From positions 7,690,001 to 7,754,000 of the forward strand of contig NC_079884.1 in NCBI RefSeq assembly GCF_029227915.1: 64,000 nucleotides of DNA, read 5' to 3'. The position numbers and the translations under genes were made by a program. The notes under the pieces were generated by a model that made no database searches, had not been told where the DNA came from, and was given only the letters and a program-made list of their open reading frames with translations. Source of the DNA: Hydractinia symbiolongicarpus. Lineage: Eukaryota > Cnidaria > Hydrozoa > Anthoathecata > Hydractiniidae. Shown here piece by piece: positions 1 through 11,204 of the stretch. Within the stretch, counting starts at the first letter, position 1. Each line of letters starts with the position of its first letter.

Positions 1-2130
1 AACAATGATTCCAGCCTGAATCCGTTCTTGTTTTTTTATTTTGTTACAAATCTAAGGGTCACAAGTTTTTTATAAAACTTTTGTAAAGCTGTTACAATCC
101 CTTTTTTTAGCCCTTATAAATCACATCACCTGTATATAGCTTTTCCAACTTCTGTTTGCCTTCATTTTAAACTCTCTTTTTTAGGTTCTGAAAACATGGA
201 AATTTTATATTTCTTGTTTCTTGCACACATTATTGTGGTTGTTCAGCCCGTCGTTTTGAATGTCACCTCCCATGAATTGCTTCATGATTTGCTATCTAAA
301 TTTGGAACAAACCCTACAGATTGGAGATATCGCCAACCAGTACCATTGGGAGAAAATAACGAATATCAAGTGTTACTAAACTTATACTTTAACCCCTCGG
401 TCCAAACTTATTTGTTTTATTAGAAAAAAAATACCCTAGCTTTATGTGCAAAAATATCAGTCCTATTTCTTTACGCTGATTTTATATGATTTTTTTTCTA
501 TCGAAATTTTGAGAATCTCAATAATTCTCTTGGTATACCTCGCGTGTAGCAAACGTGCTCCACAATTTCGCTTCGCTCGCAAAGCTAAATTGCTTCGCAA
601 AAAGAACTTTTAGAAAGTGTTTATTCTCGGACATTTTTGTTGTCTGGGGATATTTATCCCTTGGTTGGTAAAAGTCTTCATCGGAATTCAGGTATATATA
701 GCTACATTCCATCTGAGGCGAGGTGTGAAGATAAAGGAATTATTACCTAAGGTGAGAAGTATGTTTTTTACTCTCCAACTCACCTTGCATGTATTTAAGG
801 GTTTTCAGTATATTCGCTACGAAAAGGTAGTTGTGGGAGAGCTTTTTACAACAGACTATCCAGAACAAATACAAAAAGATTTAGCTAATTAGCTATAGCT
901 AGCCAGCTGGCTAATTGTTTTTGTAATATGAGCTTTGAACAGAATTTTCAGCATTGTGGAGGAGTTCTTTCTCAATTAATATTTGTGTTGGTATTAGATG
1001 CAAGAACTTGACATCTGGATAAGTAAGGTTGGTGAAGAAAATAAACAACTCTTCGAAGGGCTATTAGAAAACAAAGTTTGTTGAGTGAAAGGTCATGGTA
1101 AAATGTATTATCAGCTCAGCATCGTTGGTATTGGTAGGTGATAATTCTCTTGTTGATATTTTGAGAACCTTGACATCCATAGAACTTTTCTTGCATCCTT
1201 CTTTTTATTCCAAGCATCCTTGTTTTCAATTGCTTTTAAAAACCAAAAGGCAAATATTTTTATATCTGAAAAAAGTTTATTCAGATTTTCCCTTTCCCAT
1301 ATTGTTTGTGATATGAGTCTTTCTCCTGAGGAGGCAGGTAAAACCGAAGCAATCAACATCTGTACCCCCAGACGTGGCTTCCTTTTCTATCAATACTTGC
1401 CTTGTCAACAGTAATAAAGAGAAAAATTGATACGTTTTACCCACAGTTCGGCTTGTTACGGTTTCGAACTCTCTTTACACAGTGTATATTGCCACGCCCA
1501 TCTATTTTACCTGATGGAGATCAGTTAAAAATTTTATTTTGTTATGAAGGTATTGGTGTAGACTTCAAGCCTTGTTCCAGGTTGCAACCTTCTTAAGAGA
1601 AAGTCGCATTTTCCTATTTCAGCATGCAAAAAAGCAGAAAATTGCCCTTCTTAATTCTTCTTAAAGTTCAAACGAAACTTGAGTTTAGCCCTATGAGTAA
1701 ACAAATATATCTGAATAAATACATGGGTTGAGGTGTGTTTGTATCATATCACGTGTATGTACATTTCATCTTCATTATCCTGATCTTTCCATATTCTTAT
1801 TGTTTTTGTTATGATTGTGTTTTATTTTGCTGTCCATGGCTGGTGTGATCACCTAGTCATGCTGATGAAGCCTGATATTGGCAGAAACAGCAAGAGTTTA
1901 TAAATATTGAAATATATTCACAATTGTCTCACTTTATTGTAGTTAATCCCTGTTAATTTTAGTGCCTTTATCTATCTTAAATAAGACGTGTAGGACGGAG
2001 AGTTGATTGTTACAAAAAATGTTCTTGGAGATTTTCTTATAGCTTACCGTTTCTTTTCGTCAATTTTATTAATAACTAGATAAATCGGTAGACAATTTTC
2101 GGCGATTTTTGTACCCGCAAAGCTTAAATT
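1..2130. other. Gene-poor flank, no confident gene
   Basis: Short open frames occur on both strands but none belongs to a family I can name with confidence. Stop codons are frequent and no chain of splice-compatible exons could be built. Apart from the exon-like frame at 196-423 I see no repeat or RNA gene here. Confidence 0.5.
196..423 (+). other. Exon-like frame with hydrophobic start, unrecognised
   Basis: A 75-codon frame preceded by a good acceptor-like tract (TTTTTTAG at 177-184), so it could be an internal exon. It opens with a hydrophobic run of about 20 residues (FLFLAHIIVVVQP), then a more polar part. The pattern aromatic/leucine run, His, four hydrophobics, Pro resembles a segment of SMG8/SMG9-type nonsense-mediated decay proteins, but the match is too short and weak to name the gene. 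A second frame at 617-892 could carry a donor (AAG/GTGAGA near 750). It may equally be chance. Confidence 0.15.
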
Positions 2131-2285
2131 AGTGAAAGATTCTGACCCCACCTGGGAGGGGGGGCTTACAGCGCCCCCAGGACCCCCAGCTGCTAAATTC
2201 AAGACTTTGTCCAAATATTGCTGCGCAGCAGCAATATTTTGACTAAGTCTAAAAAAAAGGCTGGATCCGCCCCTGGTCATGACTA
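2130..2285. repeat. GC-rich block with long hairpin
   Basis: An abruptly GC-rich segment (runs of CCCC and GGGG) in AT-rich DNA. At 2203-2249 two 22-base arms, GACTTTGTCCAAATATTGCT and the complement of its partner ending in GACTAAGTC, pair with about two mismatches around the centre GCA. This looks like a fragment of a transposable element; the family is unknown. Confidence 0.4.
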
Positions 2286-2968
2286 TTGATTGATTTCAGT
2301 ATTTTTATTGCTTTTTTCCGATTTGTTTGATTTTAAGTGGAAATCCACCTTAACGGAAATGGTTTTTATATTCTTATGTGGTTAAGTTTTTCTGTGATTG
2401 GTTAATGTGCACGAAATATACTACGGAAAAACGAGTGTAAGTTGCACCTATTTTTCAATGCCATACTCTAGAAAGGTTACACTTCATAATTTGCTGAATA
2501 TCGAGCAAAATGACAATTTGTAGAGAAATTCATTCCAAAATTTTTTACTCAAAACATTATTATTATAAATAACGAACGTTCGCGGTAATGGGAAACAAAG
2601 GTCAATTTTTTTTTTTTTACTTTTTTCACTTAAAATGAGGTATGATGTGACATGACAGACATGTTTTTATTATTTATTTTTACTCTAATGTTGACTAGAA
2701 GCAATTTAAAGTTTCAATGGTTATGATGTCATAGTTGATTTAGGCTATACTCATAGTTAGTATGTAGGTCAGATTAAACAAAATTCATTAATTGCTATGG
2801 TTCTGAAGCAACAACACGAAAGCAAACAACAACAATGACAGATAATGTTAGAAGTATATTTCTCTTGTTTCATGTCATAACTACACTTGAGTTTGGGAAA
2901 AGGGGGGAATGTCAGGTTTGGTATCAGGGGGGCCCAAACCAGATGCGTGTGTTTCCATCCTTACCCTT

Positions 2969-3140
2969 AGTAAGACGTATCTCGTGGAAACGTCTGCGTA
3001 TCTCGTGGAAACGCTAACTCAGCAACTCGCTTGGAAATTGCCTACATCTCCGCGACTCACTTGGAAATCGCCTACACCTCAGCAACTCGCTTGGAAATTG
3101 CCTCTACCTGCTATGGCGTATCTCGTGGAAACGCACCTCA
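2969..3140. repeat. Short mixed minisatellite
   Basis: Two related motifs are repeated. CGTATCTCGTGGAAACG occurs three times (near 2974, 2996 and 3117). A unit of about 31 bp built on CAACTCGCTTGGAAATTGCC occurs three times between 3022 and 3105. The repeats stay open in several frames, which explains the small open frames here; I see no reason to think they are translated. Confidence 0.6.
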
Positions 3141-3378
3141 TTTGTTAGGAAAACAAACGCATCTTCATCCCATTTGGCTGACGAAGGAAGCCCGACATCC
3201 CAAATTTACCCCAAACTGGATTTTTTAAAGGAGACTATTTTGCGATCCATCATGTTATTATCTAACTTTCAAAATCTGATAATACACAACTTTAAATTGA
3301 CAAATAATAACTACAATTGCTGTCAATAATACAAAATCAATGAATAAGAATTGTACTTTAATTTAGAGTTATAGCAGT

Positions 3379-3668
3379 TGTTACTGCGCGTTGTTGTTCG
3401 GTTCACATAAAAAGACAGAATTTTGTAAGATTCAACAGTTTCTTTCCAATAATAAAGTACAAATCCTCAAAATCCTGTCTTTTTATGTGAACCGAACAAC
3501 AACGCGCAGTAACATAGTAGTAAACTGTTCTCGCTGTTCACAACGCTAAGCAACTGTTTTACACAGAAATACAACTCTTTTTATACACAAAAGTGACACT
3601 AAAACATAACAATTACTGCACAGCTACGATACGCACGACTAACACACACAATGACATTAGCGCACCAC
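3379..3668 (-). repeat. Inverted LTR copy at the BEL left end
   Basis: Positions 3379-3475 and 3517-3668 are the reverse complement of 11206-11454 with no difference that I can see. Between them lie 41 extra bases (3476-3516). Of these, 3476-3514 is the forward LTR right end (TGTCTTTTTATG through CAGTAACA), so it can pair with 3379-3417 as a stem of about 39 bp around a 58-base loop. Confidence 0.85.
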
Positions 3669-4935
3669 TTGCTGTAGTAGTGGTTCGAGAAAATTTATAC
3701 GTGGTACAGGACGTGATAAGAAGAATTTACTCTCGACAAAAAGATGATCATCAAAGAAAGCAGAAAAATATTTCGGTGAGCAAATACAACAATTTTCTTT
3801 TAGTTTATCCGAAACAGAAGTCAGCGACTAAAACATCCTTCGTTTTTTATTTCACGCCTGGTCACCAAACCCCTGACGTCACCTTATCTCCGTCATATCC
3901 CCATTTCGACGTGCTGCAATCTTGGTATTCCCGTCGTCCTGTGCTGTAGTGAGACAATTTGTCTGTCTCGTGTTCTCCAACCAACGTTCATTTGGTTCTG
4001 ATTGGTTCAAGCTGCTGTAGTCTTGGTGACGTTATCTCCGTTGTATCCCCATTTCGACGTGCTGCAATCTTGGTATTCCCGTCGTTCTGTGCTGTAGTGA
4101 GGCAATTTGTTTGTCTCGTGTTCTCCAACCAACGTTCATTTGGTTCTGCTTGGTTCAAGCTGCTGTAGTCTTGGTGACGTTATCTCCGTCATATCCACAT
4201 TTCGACGTGCTGCAATCTTGTTATTCCCGTCGTCCTGTGCTGTAGTGAGGCAATTTGTCTGTCTCGTGTTCTCCAACCAACGTTCATTTGGTTCTGCTTG
4301 GTTCAAGCTGCTGTAGTCTTGGTGACGTTTTCTCCGTCATATCCACATTTCGACGTGCTGCAATCTTGGTATTCCCGTCGTCCTGTGCTGTAGTGAGACA
4401 ATTTGTCTGTCTCGTGTTCTCCAACCAACGTTCATTTGGTTCTGATTGGTTCAAGCTGCTGTAGTCTTGGTGACGTTATCTCCGTTGTATCCCTATTTCG
4501 ACGTGCTGCAATCTTGGTATTCCCGTCGTTCTGTGCTGTAGTGAGGCAATTTGTTTGTCTCATGTTCTCTAACCAACGTTCATTTGGTTCTGCTTGGTTC
4601 AAGCTGCTGTAGTCTTGGTGACGTTATCTCCGTCAAATCCACATTTCGACGTGCTGCAATCTTGTTATTCCCGTCGTCCTGTGCTGTAGTGAGGCAATTT
4701 GTTTGTCTCGTGTTCTTCAACAAACGTTCATTTGGTTCTGCTTGGCTCAAGCTGTTGTAGTCTTGGTGATGTTATCTCCGTCATATCCACATTTCGACGT
4801 GCTGCAATCTTGTTATTCCCGTCGTTCTGTGCTGTAGTGAGGCAATTTGTTTGTCTCGTGTTCTTTAACCAACGTTCATTTGGTTCTGCTTGGTTCAAGC
4901 TGCTGTAGTCTTGGTGACGTTATCTCCGTCATATC
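3669..4935 (+). repeat. 148-bp tandem repeats in the BEL leader
   Basis: About seven copies of a 148-bp unit run from about 3880 to 4933, right up to the gag-pol start codon at 4936. Equivalent points recur at 3959, 4107, 4255, 4403, 4551, 4699 and 4847. Each unit contains GACAATTTGTCTGTCTCGTG-like and CAACGTTCATTTGGTTCTG-like parts. Because 148 is not a multiple of three, successive units are in different frames. The 69-residue frames they generate overlap end to end and are a by-product. Units 1-2 and 4-5 share private variants, pointing to a later 444-bp duplication. The sequence at 3669-3880 is non-repetitive leader. Confidence 0.9.
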
Positions 4936-7900
4936 ATGTCATATTCAGATACTCTCCCACTTGCTCGGACCAAGAAAATGACTAGCAAGGGAAAGGAATA
5001 TATATTTTCCTTGAAGGAATCATTCAAGCGAAAGGTGCTCCTTGAGATTGATCGACTGATTGCAGAAATGGATATTGCCTTATCGGATGAAAATTATGCC
5101 TTCATCTTTAACAACGTGGACATCCTTGGCGTAAAACTGTCTGAATTTAAAGCTTACAGCCATGAATGTATGGCATTAGCGAATTCAGAAGAACTGAAGG
5201 AAGATTTAAATGCAGAATTGACTAGACTTGAGGATAGGGTTCGACTCTTTCAGCATCATTGTAATGATTGGCTAAAAAGAAATGAATGGGCGTGGAACCA
5301 GTATGAAAAATCAAAGCTTCATGCTGACGAAAACACAAATGCTCTGTTGAGAGATGACGCTCTTGGATTCACAACTCCTAAATCATCAAAGTTCTCCGTT
5401 GTTGATCGGGCAACTACCAGCCTAAAAGCTGATGTTATTATTCACCCGAAGTCAGTTGGAAAGTCGCATAGATCGCACAGATCGCCCTCGACACGTTCGA
5501 AAGAGACAAGATCTTCAGGTCGTTCGCAAGTATCTTCCTTGCGTAGTCGTGCTGCGGATCAAAAGGCTGAGTTAGCGCAACTGAAGACAAAGGCGTCATT
5601 TTTAGAAGCAAAACTGGAAGCTGAAGCAAGCATGAAAAGATTGGAGCTTAAAGAGCAGGTTGCTTTGGCAGAAGCAAAACTCAGCATATATGAAGAAGCC
5701 AAGGACAAAGATGAAAAAAGTCATTTCTCAAGACCATTGGACACGGATGATGAACAAATCCGCTCATATGCGAAGTGCCAATCTTGGGTGAATAATGGTT
5801 GTATAGGTGTCATTGGCTCCGGTTATGAAGGCGCTAGAAGTCATCCAAAGTTGGTAAAGAAAATTCCCAAATTTCTTCCTGATGTGCCACAAAACACCGC
5901 GCAACCGCAAGTGGTCGATAATTCAGTTGATGTTAACAATGACTGGAACATTAACAATGAGCAGGAATCTCTAAACCCATTTGGAAATAACACAGAAAGG
6001 GTGTTATGCGAATTACTGCTACAGCAAAGTGCACCAGACATCAAAATTGACCCATTTGATGGAAATGTGCTTGACTTCCAATACTTCATGACCACATTTG
6101 AAGCAGTTGTTGAGACCAAGATCAAAAGTAATAAAGGTCGATTGACTCGCCTGATCAATTACACAACTGGTGAGCCAAAAGAATTGATCAAAAGCTGTAT
6201 ATATGATACATCAGAACATTGCTACTCAAGAGCAAAGGATCTTCTGAAGAAAACCTACGGTGATCAATTCAGAATTGCAAATGCCTACAGAAAGGAGCTC
6301 AGAGAATGGCCCACTCTCCGTGCTGGTGATTCTGAAGCGTTCAGAAAGTTCTATACGTTCCTCATAAAATGCTACGGTGGTTTGGAGAGACAAATAAAAA
6401 GCGAACTAAACTCTCCAGAAGTCCTCAGACAACTTCAATCAAAGCTCCCACAAGCCTTGCAACAAAGATGGAATCGGACGGTTCTCAACGTCCGTCGGAA
6501 AAAACATCACGAAGCGGAGCTGAGGGATTTTGTTGACTTCATGGAGCAAGAGACAACGCTTGAAAATGATCCCCTCTACTCTAGAGAAGCCATCAGTGAA
6601 TTGAAGAATAAAAAGGATAATGACGTGAAAAACAAGAAAGATCCACCCAAACTTAAAACAAACCTGACGGGCGTCACCAGAGATTGTCTCTACTGTTCGA
6701 ACAAACATAAATTGGAAGATTGTCGAAAAATAATGAAAATAGACGTAGAGGAAAGAAACAAATTTGTTTGGGAGAAGAAGCTTTGTTTCGCGTGTTTGGA
6801 ACCAATTACCAGCAATCACCAAGCAAGAAATTGCGAAAACAAATTGTCTTGCAAGACGTGCAAAAAGAGGCACCCAACCATTTTGCATGGTTTCATCCGA
6901 CCAAAGAGGACCAACAAGAACGACAAGGAAAATAATGATAAAAAGGAAGATGAGGAGCCTGAAATCTCAAATGCATTTGCAAGAACGAAGAAATCTGTTT
7001 GTTGCAAGACAGATAACAGCGTAGAAATCATCAGCATGTCTGTAGTGCCTGTGGTGTTGTCGCATCCAAAGTCTGCTGAGTCAATCACCACCTATGCTAT
7101 GTTGGATAATTGCAGTCAGGGTACGTTCATAACCGATGAAATCGTTCATCGCTTGAATTTAACCGGTATTTCGTCGACGATCGTCGTGAAGACTCTCACA
7201 AGCGAGAGTCGTGAAGATTCTTGTCTAATAACCGGTTTGATGGTAGAGCCCATTACACGAGATTTCAAAGTAACAATACAGAGTTGTTACAGTAGAAGAC
7301 ATCTTCCAATAGATCCCATGGAAATACCTACTCCCGAGAAAGTTGCTGAATGGCCTCATTTGCGACATATAAAGCATTCCTTTCACAAATACGATCCTGG
7401 AATACCGATTGGTTTGCTTATTGGAGCCAATTGCCCACAAGCGCTAGAACCGATAAAGGTAATTCCATCCGATGGAAATGGACCATATGGGTTAAAAACA
7501 AGGTTGGGATGGAGTCTTGTCGGACCTGTGCTTCGTCGCAAAGGGGAGAAGCAGAAAATTCGATGCAACAGAGTTGCTGTGAAAGATTTCTCCACTGACA
7601 AAGTTGCTGCACTTCACCTAATTCAACAAGATGAATTACGGGATGTAACAATTGAGGGGATGCTGAAAAGAATGTACGATGCTGATTTTTCAGAAATGAA
7701 CGCATTCAAGAATATTAAAAGTGATTACGTATCCATTCACGACCAAAAATTTTTATCACTAATGGAAAAGGAAGTAAAATTTGTAAATGGAAAATATCAA
7801 CTCCCGCTGCCTTTAATAAACCAACTTCCATTTCCAAATAATAAATGTCAGGCCTTGGCAAGGCTGAAATGGATCAAAAAGAAGCTTGAAAGTAATTCGA

Positions 7901-10900
7901 TCTTCAAAGAGGATTACCTCACGTTCATGAACAACCTGACAACCCAAGGTTTCGCGGAGATGGTTCCAAAGCAGGAAGTTGAAGGGGAACCTGGTCATGT
8001 GTGGTATATTCCCCACCATGGAGTTTATCATCCGCGTAAGCCTGGGAAGATCAGAGTAGTATTTGATTGTACTGCTACATACAAAGGCGTCTCCCTGAAC
8101 GGACGACTCATGCAAGGCCCAGATATGACAAATCTGCTAGTTGGAATTCTGTGTAGATTCCGGTTGGAACCAGTAGCGTTTATGGCGGATATCGAGTCCA
8201 TGTTCTATCAGGTTAAGGTGCCGCCGAATCAACGGGATTATTTGCGATACCTTTGGTGGCCTGATGGGGATACCTCTAAAGATTTGGTAGATCATCGCAT
8301 GACTGTCCATATATTCGGTGGAAATTCCTCCCCAAGTTGTTCCAACTATGCCCTGAAAAGAAGTGGAACAGACAACGAAAGTGAATTTGGTGAGGAGGCT
8401 GTGAAAGTTATTATGAAGGATTTTTATGTCGACGATCTTTTGAAATCCGTGAAAAGTATCGAAGAAGCCATCAAAATCATCAAATCAACGATACAAATTT
8501 GCAGCAAAGGTGGCTTCCGCCTCACAAAGTTCATATCAAATAGCAGAGAGGTTATCAATTCCATTCCTACTGAAGAACGCGCAAAGAACATAAAGTCCCT
8601 GGACTTGAAAAACGAATCGCTGCCGATCGAAAGGGCCCTCGGTGTTCATTGGTCGATAGAGGACGACAAACTAGGTTTTCGCATAACTATCCAAGACAAA
8701 CCTCTGTCGAAGAGAGGGGTGTTGGCTACCATAAGCTCAATTTATGACCCGCTTGGATTAGCAGCGCCGTTCTTGTTAAAGGGTAGAAAAATTATGCAAA
8801 ATCTTTGCAAAGAAAAAACATCATGGGACGAAAAGATCTCTGAACCTCTTCGAAGCGCTTGGGAAAGATGGCGATTAGATATCGTCCTTCTTGAAAAACT
8901 GGAAGTTAACCGATGCGTCAAGCCACTTCATTTCAAAGAGATCGAGTCAACGTCCCTCCATCATTTTTCAGACGCATCCAATGAAGGTTACGGAACTGCT
9001 ACGTATCTTCGCATCAGAGATGTAGAAGGAAACGTCAACTGCTGCTTACTCCTTGGAAAATCGAGAGTAGCTCCAATAAAGATGGTTTCAATACCAAGGT
9101 TGGAGTTGACAGCAGCAACTGTGGCCGTAAAGGTCGGAGTAATGTTGAAGCAAGAAATGCCTGTCGTAGACTACGAATGTTATTGGACAGACAGCAACGT
9201 AGTACTGGGTTATATTAATAACGAATCAAGACGTTTTCATATTTTTGTGGCAAATAGAATTCAACAAATTCAAGAAAATACTTCGTTGGATCAATGGAAT
9301 CACGTTCCTTCCCATGAAAACCCAGCCGATGATGCCTCGAGAGGCATAAGTTTGAAACATGTAGAGAAGAGTAGTAGATGGTTCAAGGGACCTCAGTTTC
9401 TCTGGGAGGAAAGGGAAGCATGGCCAGCTGCCTACGATCCAGCGAAAAACAGTGTCACTGATGATCCCGAATTTAAACGTAGCGTTTCAGTATTTGTTTC
9501 AGCAACTGATTCTGGAATCTTATGTACATTTGAGAGAAGAATTTCCAGGCTACAGAAATGCATACGGGTCATGGCCTTGGTCGGTCGATTTATCGACATT
9601 CTGAAGATGAAAATAAAAGCCCCAAGTCATGGGATGACAAGAAGAAGCCAGAAGGCGAGTCCCCCAGTGCTGTGCGTTGAAGATCTTCAACGAGCCGAAA
9701 AATGTTTAATAAAATTAGTACAACAACAACACTTTGCCTCTGAAATTAAAGCTCTTGCTTCAAAGGAATGGAGACAAGATCGACGAAACGACAAAATTAA
9801 GAAGTCTGCTTTGAAAGAATGCAGCAAATTATACAAATTGAGTCCTTTCATTGACGATGATGGAATTCTCAGAGTTGGTGGAAGATTGTGCAACATGGAT
9901 GAAGCGTATCAATTCAAATATCCTGCTATTCTTCCCAAAGAAAGTTGGTTTTCCGAACTTGTGCTCCGATGGTGCCACGAAAACACTCACCATTCGGGGA
10001 GAGGAATAACATTGCAAGAAATTCGGCAACGTGGATATTGGATCATACACATCAACTCAGCGGTACGACAGTTGATTCATCATTGTGTACGATGTAGAAT
10101 ATTGAGGGGAAGAGCTGGCCAGCAAGTCATGGCAGATTTACCCAAAGATCGAGTAGACGCATGCCCGCCTTTCACATACTGCGCAGTGGATCTCTTTGGG
10201 CCATTGGTCATAAAACCATATCGAAAGTTTGTAAAAAGATATGGCTGCCTCTTTACCTGTTTGGCGAGCAGAGCCGTCCATATTGAAGTTGTCAACACCT
10301 TGGAAACTGACTCCTTCATTCTAGCTTTGCGACGGTTTGTTGCTAGAAGAGGAAACATTCGAACGATGAGAAGCGACAACGGCACTAACTTTGTCGGCAC
10401 CGAGACCGAGTTCATAAAGGCATTAAAACAAATGGACAATGCGAGAGTTAAACAATTCCTTCAAAGTGTTGGTTGTGATTGGATTCTCTGGAAGAGGAAT
10501 ACACCTGCTGCTTCGCACATGGGTGGAGTATGGGAGCGCCAGATTCGATCTGTGCGCGCAATATTAAAAGATCTTTTCAATCATAATGGCTCGCGTTTGA
10601 GTGAAGAATCGCTGCACACTATTTTAACAGAAGCAGAAAGTATCGTTAACTCTAGACCTTTATGCGTCGAAGCAATCAGCGATGCAAACAGTGCAACACC
10701 AATTTCACCACTTGCTCTTCTAACGATGAAATCAAAGGTAGTTTTACCGCCTCCTGGTAATTTTGAAGAAGCGTCGTTATATTGCAGGAAACAGTGGAAA
10801 AGAGCTCAGTATGTGTTGGATATGTTCTGGAGACGATGGAAATGCGAATATCTGTGTTCACTACAGACGCGAACAAAGTGGAATAAAAAAGAAAGAAATT

Positions 10901-11124
10901 TTGCTGCTGGTGATATAGTGATGGTGCAAAATGAGGATTGTGAAAGAGGACGGTGGCCACTGGCAAGAGTGGTGGCTGTAAAAACGAGTGCAGATGGAAA
11001 GGTTCGGAGTTGTAGCGTGAAGCTTGGTAGCCGTGCTGGTACAATATTGGATCGACCAATCACGAAATTGATACAATTGTTAGAATATCGAATCCCCGAC
11101 GAGGAGCCACAATTTTCAAGATGA
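4936..11124 (+). CDS. BEL/Pao Gag-Pol polyprotein
   Basis: A 2062-codon frame with no stop or frameshift. Residues about 190-260 form a charged coiled coil. A DUF1759-type Gag segment starts near 368. Cys/His knuckles lie at about 583, 617 and 641. The aspartic protease motif near 720 reads MLDNCSQ rather than the usual D-S/T-G. In reverse transcriptase the first catalytic Asp is near 1085 and YVDD is at 1164-1167. RNase H acidic residues are near 1346, 1390 and 1418. Integrase has an HHCC zinc-binding region near 1680-1720 and DDE residues near 1752, 1814 and 1867. A DUF5641-type C-terminal domain lies at about 1960-2050. This order is diagnostic of BEL/Pao; no envelope frame follows. The ATG was chosen because the leader repeats end beside it. 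The intact frame suggests a young copy. Confidence 0.95.
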   Translation: MSYSDTLPLARTKKMTSKGKEYIFSLKESFKRKVLLEIDRLIAEMDIALSDENYAFIFNNVDILGVKLSEFKAYSHECMALANSEELKEDLNAELTRLEDRVRLFQHHCNDWLKRNEWAWNQYEKSKLHADENTNALLRDDALGFTTPKSSKFSVVDRATTSLKADVIIHPKSVGKSHRSHRSPSTRSKETRSSGRSQVSSLRSRAADQKAELAQLKTKASFLEAKLEAEASMKRLELKEQVALAEAKLSIYEEAKDKDEKSHFSRPLDTDDEQIRSYAKCQSWVNNGCIGVIGSGYEGARSHPKLVKKIPKFLPDVPQNTAQPQVVDNSVDVNNDWNINNEQESLNPFGNNTERVLCELLLQQSAPDIKIDPFDGNVLDFQYFMTTFEAVVETKIKSNKGRLTRLINYTTGEPKELIKSCIYDTSEHCYSRAKDLLKKTYGDQFRIANAYRKELREWPTLRAGDSEAFRKFYTFLIKCYGGLERQIKSELNSPEVLRQLQSKLPQALQQRWNRTVLNVRRKKHHEAELRDFVDFMEQETTLENDPLYSREAISELKNKKDNDVKNKKDPPKLKTNLTGVTRDCLYCSNKHKLEDCRKIMKIDVEERNKFVWEKKLCFACLEPITSNHQARNCENKLSCKTCKKRHPTILHGFIRPKRTNKNDKENNDKKEDEEPEISNAFARTKKSVCCKTDNSVEIISMSVVPVVLSHPKSAESITTYAMLDNCSQGTFITDEIVHRLNLTGISSTIVVKTLTSESREDSCLITGLMVEPITRDFKVTIQSCYSRRHLPIDPMEIPTPEKVAEWPHLRHIKHSFHKYDPGIPIGLLIGANCPQALEPIKVIPSDGNGPYGLKTRLGWSLVGPVLRRKGEKQKIRCNRVAVKDFSTDKVAALHLIQQDELRDVTIEGMLKRMYDADFSEMNAFKNIKSDYVSIHDQKFLSLMEKEVKFVNGKYQLPLPLINQLPFPNNKCQALARLKWIKKKLESNSIFKEDYLTFMNNLTTQGFAEMVPKQEVEGEPGHVWYIPHHGVYHPRKPGKIRVVFDCTATYKGVSLNGRLMQGPDMTNLLVGILCRFRLEPVAFMADIESMFYQVKVPPNQRDYLRYLWWPDGDTSKDLVDHRMTVHIFGGNSSPSCSNYALKRSGTDNESEFGEEAVKVIMKDFYVDDLLKSVKSIEEAIKIIKSTIQICSKGGFRLTKFISNSREVINSIPTEERAKNIKSLDLKNESLPIERALGVHWSIEDDKLGFRITIQDKPLSKRGVLATISSIYDPLGLAAPFLLKGRKIMQNLCKEKTSWDEKISEPLRSAWERWRLDIVLLEKLEVNRCVKPLHFKEIESTSLHHFSDASNEGYGTATYLRIRDVEGNVNCCLLLGKSRVAPIKMVSIPRLELTAATVAVKVGVMLKQEMPVVDYECYWTDSNVVLGYINNESRRFHIFVANRIQQIQENTSLDQWNHVPSHENPADDASRGISLKHVEKSSRWFKGPQFLWEEREAWPAAYDPAKNSVTDDPEFKRSVSVFVSATDSGILCTFERRISRLQKCIRVMALVGRFIDILKMKIKAPSHGMTRRSQKASPPVLCVEDLQRAEKCLIKLVQQQHFASEIKALASKEWRQDRRNDKIKKSALKECSKLYKLSPFIDDDGILRVGGRLCNMDEAYQFKYPAILPKESWFSELVLRWCHENTHHSGRGITLQEIRQRGYWIIHINSAVRQLIHHCVRCRILRGRAGQQVMADLPKDRVDACPPFTYCAVDLFGPLVIKPYRKFVKRYGCLFTCLASRAVHIEVVNTLETDSFILALRRFVARRGNIRTMRSDNGTNFVGTETEFIKALKQMDNARVKQFLQSVGCDWILWKRNTPAASHMGGVWERQIRSVRAILKDLFNHNGSRLSEESLHTILTEAESIVNSRPLCVEAISDANSATPISPLALLTMKSKVVLPPPGNFEEASLYCRKQWKRAQYVLDMFWRRWKCEYLCSLQTRTKWNKKERNFAAGDIVMVQNEDCERGRWPLARVVAVKTSADGKVRSCSVKLGSRAGTILDRPITKLIQLLEYRIPDEEPQFSR

Positions 11125-11204
11125 ACTTGAGGGGAGCCAGATGAAATGGCCCCTATGGGATTTCGTTTAGAGAAAATTATAGTTTGTGTGTTTGAGTTGT
11201 CCCT

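Noticed and set aside
3959-4908. Six overlapping 69-codon frames
   Set aside because: Produced by the 148-bp leader repeat; overlapping, frame-shifted copies rather than genes.
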